Shown piece after piece: positions 1-9,612 of a stretch of DNA of 64,000 nt. This stretch comes from Streptococcus salivarius (GTDB lineage: Bacteria; Bacillota; Bacilli; Lactobacillales; Streptococcaceae). The position numbers and the translations under genes are program-made. The stretch's first letter is position 1, and each line of letters starts with the position of its first letter. The stretch spans positions 62,001 through 126,000 of the forward strand of contig NZ_CP018188.1 in NCBI RefSeq assembly GCF_009738225.1. Reading direction: 5' to 3'. The notes below the pieces were generated by a model. It searched no databases. It worked only from the letters and a program-made list of their open reading frames with translations, and had not been told where the DNA came from.

Positions 1-564
1 CAAAATGTTGTATGAATCATAACTCTTAGGCTTGTAGTAAATGGATTTCCCTTTAAATTCAATCTTAACAACTGTTTGTTTTTGAGAATGACTATCTCCA
101 AGTGAAAACTCAACATTACTTAGGGGTGCAGTAATATTAAAACACGACCTTAACTCAGACAAGTCTTTTAAAAATCTATCAAATAGTAAAGAATATGATT
201 CTTCTATTAATCTGACTTCTCTATTGATTTGTTTTAACAAATACGGATACCTATCAAAAAAATTATTTATTCCATTTTCTTCCTTTATTTGCTGTATATA
301 TTGCTCATATGCCTCTGACTTATTTCCAATTTCCTTGGAAAAATTATTTATATCTAAAACTAGTGTTTTCATTGAAAGGAACATTACGGTTTCAAATAAT
401 TGATTTTCAAACTCAATATAAAATAACTTATCTGTCGTTTTCCTCAATAAATAAATATTTTCACTAATAGAAGCATCTAGTATGTCGTAATTAAAAATTG
501 AGTTAAAGTATTCGTAAAACTGATGTTGCTGATATTCTAACTTTAATTCATTTCTTTTTATCAT
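1..564 (-). CDS. salB: Lantibiotic synthetase LanM, N-terminal part (cut by window edge)
   Basis: An open frame of 188 codons starts with ATG at 564 behind an AGGGA ribosome-binding site and runs off the left edge. The visible part is the N-terminal, dehydratase-side region typical of type II LanM enzymes, including a segment reading KIEFKGKSIYYKPKSYDSYN. LanM enzymes dehydrate Ser/Thr in the prepeptide and form the thioether rings. It lies directly downstream of salA in the order salA-salB known for salivaricin A loci. The identification rests mainly on that context. The zinc-binding cyclase domain would lie outside the window, so completeness cannot be judged. Confidence 0.85.
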   Translation of the reverse strand, partial: MIKRNELKLEYQQHQFYEYFNSIFNYDILDASISENIYLLRKTTDKLFYIEFENQLFETVMFLSMKTLVLDINNFSKEIGNKSEAYEQYIQQIKEENGINNFFDRYPYLLKQINREVRLIEESYSLLFDRFLKDLSELRSCFNITAPLSNVEFSLGDSHSQKQTVVKIEFKGKSIYYKPKSYDSYNIL

Positions 565-583
565 ATTTATCCCTACCATTGCT

Positions 584-622
584 AAAAAATCCTGCCTAGA
601 CAAAGTCTAAACAGGATTTTTT
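584..622 (-). terminator. Attenuator hairpin between salA and salB
   Basis: An imperfect inverted repeat has arms AAAAAATCCTGCCTAGAC and GTCTAAACAGGATTTTTT. Read on the minus strand it is a GC-containing stem ending in a T run, just after the salA stop. Such partly leaky terminators are common between a lantibiotic structural gene and its modification gene, and keep prepeptide mRNA in excess. Confidence 0.7.
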
Positions 623-647
623 AGTCTGCTTATCCAGATTGTTTTAA

Positions 648-803
648 TTAACAACAAACGAATATCGAGTTCGGACAGTCATCAGTAATAGTTGCAATCC
701 AACCTGGACCTCTTTTACCACCAGCTACTTCCATGAGTTCTTTTTCAGAAACTTCTTCGATAGCATTGTTCAAAATATCTTTTGAGTTTTTCATGGCATT
801 CAT
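648..803 (-). CDS. salA: Salivaricin A-type lantibiotic prepeptide
   Basis: A 51-codon gene whose product has a leader ending in the double-glycine site EKELMEVAGG, followed by the core KRGPGWIATITDDCPNSIFV and a final CysCys. The core matches the salivaricin A family (TITDDCPNS and C-terminal VCC), with Pro at core position 4, Ile at position 6 and Ile in place of the usual Val near the end, so it is a sequence variant. Three Cys plus the Thr/Ser residues allow the known three-ring pattern. Two in-frame ATGs exist, at 803 and 794; the AAGGGAG box sits too close to the first, so ATG 794 may be used. The product is a secreted, membrane-active bacteriocin and autoinducer in this family. Confidence 0.95.
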   Translation of the reverse strand: MNAMKNSKDILNNAIEEVSEKELMEVAGGKRGPGWIATITDDCPNSIFVCC

Positions 804-1118
804 TCTCCCTTCTGTTAGTATGTAGTAAATTTTTTCTACGCTCTTATTGTAACCAATACATCTTTATTTTTAGTGAGTAAAAAGTGCAAATATTGTTTTT
901 TTATTAATATTTTTAAAATGTAAAATATCGCTTTATAAAAAGCAGTCTCTCAAATTTCATTTTTTGTAGCTATTTTACAATCCAATGCCTTCTTATTATA
1001 AAATTAATCCCTTAAATTCAGACTAGGTGACTTAACAAAGAGAAACACTCAAAATAGTGTTTGTCTACTGTCTAAATTTTCTAGCTCTTATTCTTGTTTC
1101 TTGCCGAGAGGTTTGAGT
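804..1118 (-). promoter_or_regulatory. salA upstream region with a candidate promoter
   Basis: No gene is seen here. On the minus strand a candidate promoter has TTGCAC at 884-889 and TAAAGA at 861-866, 17 bases apart, about 60 bases upstream of salA. The surroundings are very AT-rich with repeated TTTACATTTT-like words that could bind the two-component regulator known to control salivaricin A. A hairpin AAACACT/AGTGTTT lies near 1044-1064. No operator could be fixed. Confidence 0.35.
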
Positions 1119-1196
1119 ATGAAAAAACAATTTAACTTATACATACTTCTTTTTGAGGTAATTATTATAATATTTTCATCACTACCTTTTTTATAA
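1119..1196 (+). CDS. 25-residue hydrophobic peptide, possible type I toxin
   Basis: ATG at 1119 follows a GAGAGG ribosome-binding site. The product starts MKKQFNLYILLFEVIIIIF and is almost entirely one membrane helix with a charged N terminus. It is followed at 1203-1233 by a perfect 14-bp stem. A tiny membrane peptide followed by a strong hairpin is the layout of type I toxin-antitoxin toxins (Fst/holin-like), but the sequence matches no family I can name. It could be a chance ORF. Confidence 0.35.
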   Translation: MKKQFNLYILLFEVIIIIFSSLPFL

Positions 1197-1202
1197 ACTT
1201 TA

Positions 1203-1233
1203 TTCAAAAGGAGTCATTCTGACTCCTTTTGAA
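1203..1233. repeat. Perfect 14-bp inverted repeat
   Basis: TTCAAAAGGAGTCA, loop TTC, TGACTCCTTTTGAA. There is no T run on either side, so it is not a classic terminator. It may be the 3' stem of an RNA from the small upstream ORF. Its 5' arm contains AAGGAG, so the fold would also hide a Shine-Dalgarno-like sequence. Confidence 0.6.
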
Positions 1234-1316
1234 CATAAAGAAAATTTCTAACCAAATATTGAACAGACGGCTATTCCAAATATCTGAAACATTTCAATTT
1301 ATGACAATCAATAATA

Positions 1317-1358
1317 GAAAAGGATAACATCTCCTCAAGAAGATATTATCCTTTTTTT
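1317..1358. terminator. Bidirectional terminator ending the left operon
   Basis: An AAAAGGATAA...TTATCC stem with an A run on one side and T7 on the other, placed immediately after the stop of the large methylase-helicase gene. It should end the 13991-to-1363 minus-strand operon and also block plus-strand readthrough. Confidence 0.75.
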
Positions 1359-1362
1359 ATGA

Positions 1363-4300
1363 TTAAACGAAATCAAATAGTGAAATTTCTTCGTAGACTT
1401 CTACTTCTACTACCTCATTAACAGAGGTTTCAGTAACTACCTCTGTAGAAACATTGTCATTATGTTCTTCAGTCATTCCAAAGAGTGCAGAAATACTTTC
1501 TAGGAAGACATCAGCCATATCAAGAACTTCTTGTGAAACAACAACATGAGTCGTTTCTTCAACGGTTTCTTGAGCAACTACTACTTCTTCCTCGAAGGCA
1601 GCCTCTGCTTCATCTACTGACTCATCGATAACTTCAACAAGTTCGCTTTCTTCATCAGGATTATAGCTAGCACTATATTCCTCAGTGATTGAGCTAACTT
1701 TTACATCAGAGTCCTCATCCATCTCTGGATGGTCTGCCTTGTACTGTGATTCGAAAGCATTGATAACTTCTTCAATTTGCTCTACAGTAGGCTTCTTAGA
1801 CTCGTCCTCGACTTCGATAAGAGGATTAACAATGGCACGTTTAGCTGATACATAGTCAAGACGAGCTTGATCTGCAAAAACATCTGCAGCTTCTCCTCGC
1901 TTAATAGTTTCTGAACAACGGTCAATGTTTTCCTGTAAGAGTTTGGCTTGTTTATCCATACCATCAATAACATTGTTGATACGCTGGATAGTCCCAATAC
2001 CACTCGCAAAGTCTAGACGAACAGCATAGCTATTTTGACCAATAATATGCAAGTCAAGCATGCGTTCTGGTTGCCAAGGTGATTTTTGTTCCAACGCACG
2101 AAGGACAAAACCACGATAATGAGCAAGGGTTGTCATTTTCATATGTAGTGGATCAGAGGCAACATTCATTTGCATAGCATAGTTCAGTTGATTACCTGCA
2201 ACATCTTTCTTAGTTGCTTCGTATCCATCTGGTTCAAATGTCATAACAAATGGGTTATGTTCAACCTCATATTTCTTACCATCTTCTTTTTCAACCACTT
2301 CTTTCCAAGGTTTTGTCTTTTCTGCAAGCTCTTTATCCTGGACTAATAGAGAAAGTTTCTTCTCGTAATTTTCCTTATCTTTAAGGGCTTGCTTAATACG
2401 TTTTTGAGACAAAGCAATATAACGTTTCCAAGCCTTACGACGATTAGACAACAACTCAAATTCGTTATCAAGTTCCATCTTAAGTTTAAGATATGGATTG
2501 CCTGTCGCAATGGCTTTAAATTCAGAGGCTGAAAGTGTTTGCTCGTCAATATCCTCTGAAGCTCGCATCGGTGTACGACTGGTCATGATTTGCGTAATAT
2601 AACGGAGCTTTGTTTCTTGAATCTGCCAAAGGTAGTTATCAAAACTTCCCTTGGTGATATAGTGGAAAATATTTACCTTCCGATAAATATTTCCTTGACG
2701 AACCAAGCGTCCATTACGTTGGATAATGTCAGACGGTTTCCAAGGCACATCGAGATGATGAACAGCTTTCATACGACGTTGTACGTTAAGACCGGTTCCC
2801 CCTTTTTCCGTTGAAGCCATGAGAATACGAATCTCACCAGCATTCATTTGACGTTGAAGTTTGAGCTTAGCCTTTTTGTTAGCAGCATCGTGAATAAAAG
2901 CAATCTCTTCTTCTGGAATCCCACGTTCAACAAGCAAATCTTTCAACTCTTGGTAAACAGAGAAACCCTTGCCATTAGGAGTTCCTAGGTCAGAGAAAAT
3001 CATCTGTGTCCCTTTATGCTTAGCTTCCTTGTGATAAATCTTATCCACGCGCTCAACCACTTGCATGAGTTTATCTGCATCAGCTCTTACATAGAGCTTT
3101 GCATCAAGCAAACGCATATCTAAAGCCAACTTTCTGGCTTCACTAGTGATTTTGAGCATGTTATCTACACTAGGATCTACACTCCCATTTTTAACTCGGT
3201 CTGAGCGTTCTACAAGCTCGTCCAAATAAACCTTTTGGTTATCAGTCAACTGACTCTCAACCGCTACCTTTTCTACCATAGGAACTGGAAGATTAAGGTC
3301 TTCAGTCATTTGGATATCTGCAGTCTGACGGTAAATTGCCATCAGCTCAGGGAGATTCATAAATTTAGCAAAGCGTTTACGTGAGATGTACTTATCTCCA
3401 GTAGGATTAAGCTCGAGACTATTCTCAACAATCCCAAATGCACCAACCCAAGCGTCAAAGAAACTTACACCGAAATGTTCCATAACATCTGGTTGAAGGT
3501 AATTCATCATGGTATACATTTCACTGATAGAGTTGGAAACAGGCGTACCAGTCGCAAAAACAACATGACGTGTATCATGCTCTTCTTGAAGCACGCGCAC
3601 CTTCATTTCCATATCCATATTCTTTTTTGAGGTACGGTTGGTAATACCAGCAACGTTCCCCAAACGTGTCATAGGACGGACATTCTTGTACCCGTGAGCC
3701 TCATCAACAAAGAGCATATCAATACCAAGGCTTTCAAAGTTGATAAACTCATCAATACCAGTCTTGTTCTCAAGCAACGTTTCTAAGTTTGCCTCAAGAC
3801 TTCTACGCATAGATTGTGCTTGCTTGAATGTGATTCTGTCGTCATTAGCTTTTGCGTAACTAATGATCTCATCAAGCTCATCAATCTTTTCAGAAATAAA
3901 GGCTTGTTCACGTTCTTGTGAGACACGAACTTTCTCAAATTGAGAATGCCCAATCACAATACCATCATAGTCGCTAGTTAGAATACGAGAAACGAACAAG
4001 CGACGACGTGACTTTTCAAAATCCTGCTCAGTCGTAACAAACACTTTCTTGGTAGGATAGAAACGCATAATTTCTTGACCAAATTGTGCTGTTAGACTAG
4101 ACGGAACCACAAACAATGGTTTATGAATAAGCCCAAGCTCTTTCATTTTGAAAGCTGCTGAAATCATAGTTAGTGTCTTTCCAGTACCTACTTCGTGAGC
4201 GAGGAGTGCACGTCTCTCTTCAAGAATACGTTGGACGGCATTCTTTTGGTGAGGGCGAAGCTCTACACCTTTAGCCAAGCCATCAAATTCCAAGAGACTA

Positions 4301-6879
4301 CCGTCATATTGACGTGTTACATAGCGATTAAAGACTTCATTGTAGGTATCTTCAATCACTTCTTGGACTGTTGGGTTTTCATGAATAAAGTTTTTAAAAC
4401 TCTCTTGTAGCACACGTTCACACTCACGTAGGTTTGCTGTAGCCACTTCATCCACCTTACGTTGCGGGTTTTCAGTCGTACCGAAGTTACGCATGATAGT
4501 TGGTTGATTACTTGTAAGCAAGTGAGCCACAATATCTGTTGCGTGTGAGTAGCTTTTATTGTACTCATCACGTAAACCTAAACGTAGGTTAGATTGACGA
4601 TGAATATAGCGGTTTAACAATCGTTCGTTGAAACCTCGTCCAATTCTGGATTTCACTAATAGCGATTTAGCTTCATCAGAATGGAGACCAACTGGTTCAT
4701 CCAAAAGGTTACTAAACACCCATTGAGAAACGACGTTACCAGGAATCCAGCTAGAACCAATACTGAAATCAATATCAGATAAGACAACTGGTTCTGGTAC
4801 AACAGATAAAATCAATTCCAAATAACGTTCCCAATCCGCTTGTGTATCTCCTTCTTCAATAAGGGAGTTAATACAATCACGTTTAGTGAGCACATCACCT
4901 GAAAGGAATTTATCCTTAGTAACATAGTGTACCGTCTTATCATCACTATAGCGTTCCACATCAATCATCACTGTCTCACCTAGTTCTGAAATCATCATGT
5001 CTTCTGAGACATCTGGATAAACAGAACTCATGAGATTCAAATCAACGCCACGACCTTCCGAAAGCGATACATTCAAGGCTTCTACTGCTGACATCACTTG
5101 ATGGAGGTGTTTTTTAGGACGAATAGTTGGCTTTTTAAAAGCATCTGACTTCACAAAAACTACCTTTGAGCTGTCATTCTCGTCCAACTCCTCTAATTCA
5201 AGACTAGCGATAAGAGGATAACGATCATCTCGGTCAAAGAGGCGAGCATTCACCGCTTGATTGATATAGCCATACTTCTTCTTGAAAGTATCGTAGGCTT
5301 GATTAAGTGTTGCAAGCAGTTGTTTGAATTTACCTTCATCATAGTCTGTCGTCATTTGAATATCAATAATGGCTTGATAAGCATTTTTGATAGCAACCAT
5401 GCCACGGATACGCTTGTTTTCTGTATCCGTAAGGGGTGTTTCATAGAAATAAATACCTTTGTAAAGCCCTTTACTTTTAGCTGCTTTAGAAGGTGTTTGA
5501 CTTACCCATGTATTCGTAACAATATTAGGGTCTGCTTCTACTGCTGCTTCAAAGTCTAAAATGGCCTCTTCTTTGTATTTATCATCATATTTTACGAACT
5601 GTCCTTGTTCGTCTTGATAAAAAATCATTTCCGCTGCGCGTGAGCTAGGACGGATAGACGTGTTATCACGATAATAGACACGCCCATTTTTATCACAAGC
5701 ATACTCGTTCAATCGAATATCAAGTGAAGCAAGTAATTCTTGGTCAAGATGATTCACTTCTTCTTTAAGGATAATATCACGAGGTTCTAGTCTCTCCACT
5801 TCGAAAGGCACGGTTACTTTTGATAGTGCTTCTTGAAGCTCTGAAGCTAAATCAAAAGAGCTATCTACCACAAGATCCAGTGTTCCACCATTGAAATTAC
5901 GTACCTGATAATCACCTAGGACACAAGGATTTTTACAAATAGCATCCTGGAAGAAATAGGGATTGAGCGAGACACGTTTATCAAAGGGGAGTTTATTTCT
6001 ATCTGAAGACCAGAAGTCAATATTATTATCGGGAACAGGGATAAAAGCTCCTTTTTGGAAAAATAGGATATCTGTTACCACTCGTGTTCCAGCATCTTTA
6101 AAAGCAGTATTTGGTAAGCGGACACCACCTAAAAACTGAGTTCCGCTACGACGGAGTTCTGGCAGAATTGAACCAGCACTCTTATCTGCAGTACCAGTTG
6201 AAGTGATAGCAGCAACCATCCCATGATAGGGTACCAAATCGATAGCTTTCTTAAAGAAGTAATCATGAATACGATAAGGTTTATTATCATAAGCTTTATC
6301 GACAATGCGAACATCCGCAAATGGAACATTCGTAATGACCAAGTCAAATGGTGTCCCTTCAAAGTTTACTGTTTCAAATCCTTGGACTAAAACAGTAGCA
6401 TCTTGATGAAGGTGTTTAGCAATAGCACCAGTAATGGTATCAAGTTCAATTCCATAAAGAGTAGAATTCTTCTTGATATCCTCTGGCATTGTTTCAAAGA
6501 AGATACCAGTACCCATTGATGGATCAAGAACATTACCTCCTTTAAAACCACTTTCTACAATCTTATCCCACATTGCAGTAGCAATCTCTGGACTTGTGTA
6601 GTAAGCCGTAAGGGAGCTCATTTCCATCGCACGATATTCTTCTTTAGTGACAAGACTTTTTAGCTCATCACGTTCTTTTGCAAAACGATTAATCTTACTA
6701 TCAAAGAAATCGTTAGCAAGTCCTCCCCAACCAACATAGTTAGAGAGAATTTCTTGTTCTGCACTATCGGCTAGACGGTTATCTGCTTCGAGTGCTTTCA
6801 CAAGTTTAATGGCAGAAAGGTTATCTTGAACCTTTTCTGCTTTTGTCATTGTTTTAGTATTATTTTTTTGTTCTTCCAT
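1363..6879 (-). CDS. DarB-like DNA methylase and SNF2-family helicase fusion
   Basis: A 1,838-residue protein. The N-terminal third is an N6-adenine methyltransferase-like domain: motif [11 protein letters not shown] near residues 116-125 and a catalytic-type TNVPF at 183-187, where the usual first Pro of NPPF is Val. The centre and C-terminal half form a superfamily 2 helicase: Walker A HEVGTGKT with Lys901, FVDEAH near 1060, ATGTPVSN, and [11 protein letters not shown]. The same methylase-plus-SNF2 layout occurs in phage P1 DarB, which protects incoming DNA from type I restriction, and in large leading-region proteins of conjugative elements. The C-terminal tail is acidic and ends EEISLFDFV, resembling a sliding-clamp-binding motif. 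It is the last gene of the left operon. A protective or establishment role is inferred. Confidence 0.8.
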   Translation of the reverse strand: MEEQKNNTKTMTKAEKVQDNLSAIKLVKALEADNRLADSAEQEILSNYVGWGGLANDFFDSKINRFAKERDELKSLVTKEEYRAMEMSSLTAYYTSPEIATAMWDKIVESGFKGGNVLDPSMGTGIFFETMPEDIKKNSTLYGIELDTITGAIAKHLHQDATVLVQGFETVNFEGTPFDLVITNVPFADVRIVDKAYDNKPYRIHDYFFKKAIDLVPYHGMVAAITSTGTADKSAGSILPELRRSGTQFLGGVRLPNTAFKDAGTRVVTDILFFQKGAFIPVPDNNIDFWSSDRNKLPFDKRVSLNPYFFQDAICKNPCVLGDYQVRNFNGGTLDLVVDSSFDLASELQEALSKVTVPFEVERLEPRDIILKEEVNHLDQELLASLDIRLNEYACDKNGRVYYRDNTSIRPSSRAAEMIFYQDEQGQFVKYDDKYKEEAILDFEAAVEADPNIVTNTWVSQTPSKAAKSKGLYKGIYFYETPLTDTENKRIRGMVAIKNAYQAIIDIQMTTDYDEGKFKQLLATLNQAYDTFKKKYGYINQAVNARLFDRDDRYPLIASLELEELDENDSSKVVFVKSDAFKKPTIRPKKHLHQVMSAVEALNVSLSEGRGVDLNLMSSVYPDVSEDMMISELGETVMIDVERYSDDKTVHYVTKDKFLSGDVLTKRDCINSLIEEGDTQADWERYLELILSVVPEPVVLSDIDFSIGSSWIPGNVVSQWVFSNLLDEPVGLHSDEAKSLLVKSRIGRGFNERLLNRYIHRQSNLRLGLRDEYNKSYSHATDIVAHLLTSNQPTIMRNFGTTENPQRKVDEVATANLRECERVLQESFKNFIHENPTVQEVIEDTYNEVFNRYVTRQYDGSLLEFDGLAKGVELRPHQKNAVQRILEERRALLAHEVGTGKTLTMISAAFKMKELGLIHKPLFVVPSSLTAQFGQEIMRFYPTKKVFVTTEQDFEKSRRRLFVSRILTSDYDGIVIGHSQFEKVRVSQEREQAFISEKIDELDEIISYAKANDDRITFKQAQSMRRSLEANLETLLENKTGIDEFINFESLGIDMLFVDEAHGYKNVRPMTRLGNVAGITNRTSKKNMDMEMKVRVLQEEHDTRHVVFATGTPVSNSISEMYTMMNYLQPDVMEHFGVSFFDAWVGAFGIVENSLELNPTGDKYISRKRFAKFMNLPELMAIYRQTADIQMTEDLNLPVPMVEKVAVESQLTDNQKVYLDELVERSDRVKNGSVDPSVDNMLKITSEARKLALDMRLLDAKLYVRADADKLMQVVERVDKIYHKEAKHKGTQMIFSDLGTPNGKGFSVYQELKDLLVERGIPEEEIAFIHDAANKKAKLKLQRQMNAGEIRILMASTEKGGTGLNVQRRMKAVHHLDVPWKPSDIIQRNGRLVRQGNIYRKVNIFHYITKGSFDNYLWQIQETKLRYITQIMTSRTPMRASEDIDEQTLSASEFKAIATGNPYLKLKMELDNEFELLSNRRKAWKRYIALSQKRIKQALKDKENYEKKLSLLVQDKELAEKTKPWKEVVEKEDGKKYEVEHNPFVMTFEPDGYEATKKDVAGNQLNYAMQMNVASDPLHMKMTTLAHYRGFVLRALEQKSPWQPERMLDLHIIGQNSYAVRLDFASGIGTIQRINNVIDGMDKQAKLLQENIDRCSETIKRGEAADVFADQARLDYVSAKRAIVNPLIEVEDESKKPTVEQIEEVINAFESQYKADHPEMDEDSDVKVSSITEEYSASYNPDEESELVEVIDESVDEAEAAFEEEVVVAQETVEETTHVVVSQEVLDMADVFLESISALFGMTEEHNDNVSTEVVTETSVNEVVEVEVYEEISLFDFV

Positions 6880-6905
6880 TGTTGTTCTTTCTCCTTAAAA
6901 CTAAA

Positions 6906-6932
6906 AAAGACCTGGTATAATACCAAGTCTTT
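6906..6932 (-). terminator. Hairpin before the methylase-helicase gene
   Basis: On the minus strand AAAGACTTGGTA, loop TTA, TACCAGGTCTTT runs into further Ts, then the ribosome-binding site and ATG of the next gene. It has the form of an intrinsic terminator lying inside the operon, as seen before several other genes here. Confidence 0.65.
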
Positions 6933-6953
6933 CTTTTTCGTTAAAGTAATTGT

Positions 6954-7301
6954 TTATCGTCTCACCAAGTTAGGATGATGATCTTCTAAAACAAATGGCT
7001 CATTATTAAGTTCTGGTATTGATATCCAATAAAAATCATCGGTATCAAAACCGTGCGTCATGGCAATTTCATGCCAGACATCTGGAGCTTTATAAGTATA
7101 GCCTAAAAGCTCTTTTCGATTTTTTCGCCCAAAATCAATTTGACGCCCTTTTAGAAAGTCTACCATACGTTCATAAGTGAATTCTGTATTCAACAGATAA
7201 TCATCTTTTCTTACAAACGTTTCTATAGTCTCACTAACCGTATCAACTAGGTATTTCCCAATCATCCTTTTGTTGTTATATATAATAATAGTCAATTTCA
7301 T
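6954..7301 (-). CDS. Hypothetical protein, 115 residues
   Basis: ATG 7301 (product MKLTIIIYNNKRMIGKYLVD) is chosen over an ATG 24 bases upstream because the only good ribosome-binding site, AGGGAGGG, lies between the two. The protein is soluble, with a predicted beta-rich N terminus and an acidic C terminus containing VWHEIAMTHGFDTDDFYWI. I do not recognise the family. It sits between pcfJ and the large methylase-helicase gene and has its own extended -10 promoter at 7357-7365, so it may be expressed partly apart from the rest of the operon. Confidence 0.7.
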   Translation of the reverse strand: MKLTIIIYNNKRMIGKYLVDTVSETIETFVRKDDYLLNTEFTYERMVDFLKGRQIDFGRKNRKELLGYTYKAPDVWHEIAMTHGFDTDDFYWISIPELNNEPFVLEDHHPNLVRR

Positions 7302-7356
7302 TACTTTTATTGTCCCTCCCTGCATTTTACTAGAGAATACATCTAATATTTTCTTT

Positions 7357-7365
7357 AGTATAGCA
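7357..7365 (-). promoter_or_regulatory. Extended -10 promoter inside the left operon
   Basis: On the minus strand TGTGCTATACTAAAG carries a TGnTATACT extended -10. The word GCTATACTAAAG also forms the -10 of both long leader promoters (14535 and 45018). No clear -35 is seen at 17 bases. Confidence 0.5.
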
Positions 7366-7421
7366 CAGAAAATTCGAGATTGACTAATAACCTATTGACG
7401 ATTCTATCTTTCTCCTTTTAT

Positions 7422-8969
7422 CTAAAACTGAATGTTAAGCTTTCCACAATGGGCTAAAAATTGTTCTGCTTCTTTCTTTGCCTCTTCATCTGCGGATTTG
7501 TTCCTTTCTCCTTTCAGTTGAATGATCCTATTGTTTTTCAATTCAAGAGTATAGAGAGGGGTTTCTCTGTCAGTTTTATCACGAACAAAGACAATAATAG
7601 AAGTTCCGTAGACAAAGTGTTTTTTTGCATAACTTCCAACACAATGATGTAGGGTTTTGCCTTCTTTGACAATTTCACTTTCGTCTTTAGGAAAGATAAA
7701 AGCATACTTGTCAAATGCGGTCTGAGCCTTCATCATGTTTGTCAAACGTTTAGCTGTTTCAATCTTCAACTTCGCCTCTTTCTTTTCGTCCTCAAGGCGT
7801 TGTTTCTCTTCTCTCAAATCTCTGACAGCATTAGTTACACGTAAATATGTACCACGTGCTTGTTGATTCTCGAGAAGAGCTGAATAATTTTCTACGACCT
7901 CTGTATGTTTGTTTTCCCAATTTTTTGGGATAACTACATAATCTCCATCAAATGGAATTCCCAGAGCTTCTACCATTTCTTGATAGTCCTCATAATCACG
8001 AAGGGAGATATTGTTTTTCATCATCCAGTTAATAAAACGAATTGGTTTCACAGTGGATGGTATGATACTTTCCAAACGCTTAATTAGTGGCTTCTTGTCA
8101 GAAATCATAGCGTTTATAATCAACTCATATAACCCCTCGAAGGTTCGACCATATCGTCTACGCAAATCTTCCTCGAAAAATGCCTTTTCAACATTTATAT
8201 CCGTATTTTTTAGATACGGTTTATTCCTTTTAAGAAAGTTCATGGTAGCCTTCCCCATATTTGTATGCTTGTGCCCAAGACTATATGAGTAATATGATCT
8301 ATAAAACGTAGACCCTACCAAATCTTTGACGATTCCACGCGCCTTGATTTTTTGAGCGAATTCAATACGCTCTCTATATTTATAAAGATGAGGTAGCACT
8401 AAGCTTATCTCAAAATTATCTTTAATCACTTGTCCAAAATCTAAATATCTCAACTCAGACTTTGTTTGTAATTTCTGAATAAGACTTTCCATATCCCCAT
8501 AAAGCGTATAGACACTAAATGCACCAGAACCAAAAAAGAGAGCATTCCTCTGATTTTGGAATCCACTTCTATAGATATCTTTACCTTTTTGGGCTGAAAG
8601 AAATGGATCCCGGTGTGCTTTAACAATCTTATTGTTGGCAAGCTGATAAAAGTTGTAAAGTCTGACTTTGAACTTTTCTTTTCCTTTTTCGAAGGATTGA
8701 GTCACAGAATACATCTGCATTTCAATGCGTTTCTTTGTGACTCCCATCCAGACATAGTAAAAAGTATCACCTACAAAGGTTAAACGGCTGTTAAGTGATA
8801 AGCGTTTTGTAACCTTTTTCGAAAATTTTTTTCGGTCTGAAGAGATAATTGTCCTGGACTTATTAGTCCATTCATAGATAGGAAAATCATTCATCGCCCA
8901 CTTGAAAAATCCGTTAGGAACTTTTAGACGATTGTCAACGATTTCTTGAATAGTCATTTCTTTTGTCAT
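7422..8969 (-). CDS. pcfJ: PcfJ-like conjugative plasmid protein
   Basis: A 515-residue soluble basic protein. The C-terminal third carries the PcfJ signature: a KEGKTLHHCVGSYAKKH segment followed by beta strands including TPLYTLELKNNRIIQLKGERN and a short tail. A coiled-coil, Lys/Glu-rich stretch precedes it. PcfJ was named from the enterococcal plasmid pCF10 and occurs next to PcfK on many Gram-positive plasmids and phages; its biochemical role is not known. Here it is immediately followed upstream by the PcfK homologue, as in pCF10. Start ATG 8969 has a GGAGAAAAACA cassette. Confidence 0.8.
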   Translation of the reverse strand: MTKEMTIQEIVDNRLKVPNGFFKWAMNDFPIYEWTNKSRTIISSDRKKFSKKVTKRLSLNSRLTFVGDTFYYVWMGVTKKRIEMQMYSVTQSFEKGKEKFKVRLYNFYQLANNKIVKAHRDPFLSAQKGKDIYRSGFQNQRNALFFGSGAFSVYTLYGDMESLIQKLQTKSELRYLDFGQVIKDNFEISLVLPHLYKYRERIEFAQKIKARGIVKDLVGSTFYRSYYSYSLGHKHTNMGKATMNFLKRNKPYLKNTDINVEKAFFEEDLRRRYGRTFEGLYELIINAMISDKKPLIKRLESIIPSTVKPIRFINWMMKNNISLRDYEDYQEMVEALGIPFDGDYVVIPKNWENKHTEVVENYSALLENQQARGTYLRVTNAVRDLREEKQRLEDEKKEAKLKIETAKRLTNMMKAQTAFDKYAFIFPKDESEIVKEGKTLHHCVGSYAKKHFVYGTSIIVFVRDKTDRETPLYTLELKNNRIIQLKGERNKSADEEAKKEAEQFLAHCGKLNIQF

Positions 8970-8991
8970 TGTTTTTCTCCTTAATCAATAA

Positions 8992-9015
8992 AAAATGGCC
9001 CTAGGACCATTTTTT
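8992..9015 (-). terminator. Hairpin between pcfK and pcfJ
   Basis: On the minus strand AAAATGGTCCTAGGGCCATTTT followed by Ts, then the ribosome-binding cassette of pcfJ. Nearly the same hairpin recurs on the plus strand at 49651-49674 in the right operon, showing that the two arms share spacer modules. Confidence 0.65.
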
Positions 9016-9027
9016 ATTTCCTTGTTG

Positions 9028-9597
9028 TTAAAATTCCCCTTCTTCAATAGATAAATCTGAAAAAAGATCTAACTGTTCCCCAACCTCTTTAGGCATTTTC
9101 TTTGTTTTTGGGGTCTTTTTAGTCTGTTTCTTTTTAGGCTTCTTGGTTGATTCTTTGCTACCAGTAGTCATTTTACCTACTACTGATTTAGTCTCAACTT
9201 TAGGGGTTTTCTTTTTAGTTTGGCTCTTCTTTTTTGGATTTTTTGTTGGTTTCTTACTACCAGTAGACATCCTACCAAAAACAGAACCTATTTCTACTTC
9301 TTCCGCAGTAAAATACTCCTTAACCCAAGAAAAGACCGTATCATCATCAACCATGGCCCCTTGACCATTTTTATAGTCAGATTTACTGGCTTTTCTGATG
9401 CAGTAACGCATAGCATTCTTAATCGTACGATCAAGGTGTGTGAGGATTCCAGAAATCAGCTCATCATCCTCTTGATGATCAACTATCCAATTATGAATAG
9501 CATCCTCAGTCGGGGTGTGAGCTTCTGCCATTTCATCATCAAAATGGCTTACTGCCATGAAGCGGTCAAAAGCATCAATCTTAATTTTATCTGTCAT
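9028..9597 (-). CDS. pcfK: PcfK-like protein with lysine-rich duplicated tail
   Basis: A 189-residue protein. Residues 1-105 resemble the PcfK family (acidic N terminus, then TIKNAMRYCIRKASKSDYKN). The next 60 residues hold two copies of a basic repeat of the form GKMTTGSK followed by KKPKKK(Q)TKK, suited to binding nucleic acid. The C terminus contains GEQLDLF, an exact match to the QL(S/D)LF clamp-binding consensus. It lies next to pcfJ, as in enterococcal pCF10. A role during plasmid establishment or replication is inferred. Confidence 0.75.
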   Translation of the reverse strand: MTDKIKIDAFDRFMAVSHFDDEMAEAHTPTEDAIHNWIVDHQEDDELISGILTHLDRTIKNAMRYCIRKASKSDYKNGQGAMVDDDTVFSWVKEYFTAEEVEIGSVFGRMSTGSKKPTKNPKKKSQTKKKTPKVETKSVVGKMTTGSKESTKKPKKKQTKKTPKTKKMPKEVGEQLDLFSDLSIEEGEF

Positions 9598-9612
9598 TGT
9601 TTTTCTCCTCTT

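Noticed and set aside
1782..6362. Several 60-100 codon frames on both strands within the methylase-helicase gene
   Set aside because: They are shadows of one long, motif-rich gene and have no ribosome-binding sites.
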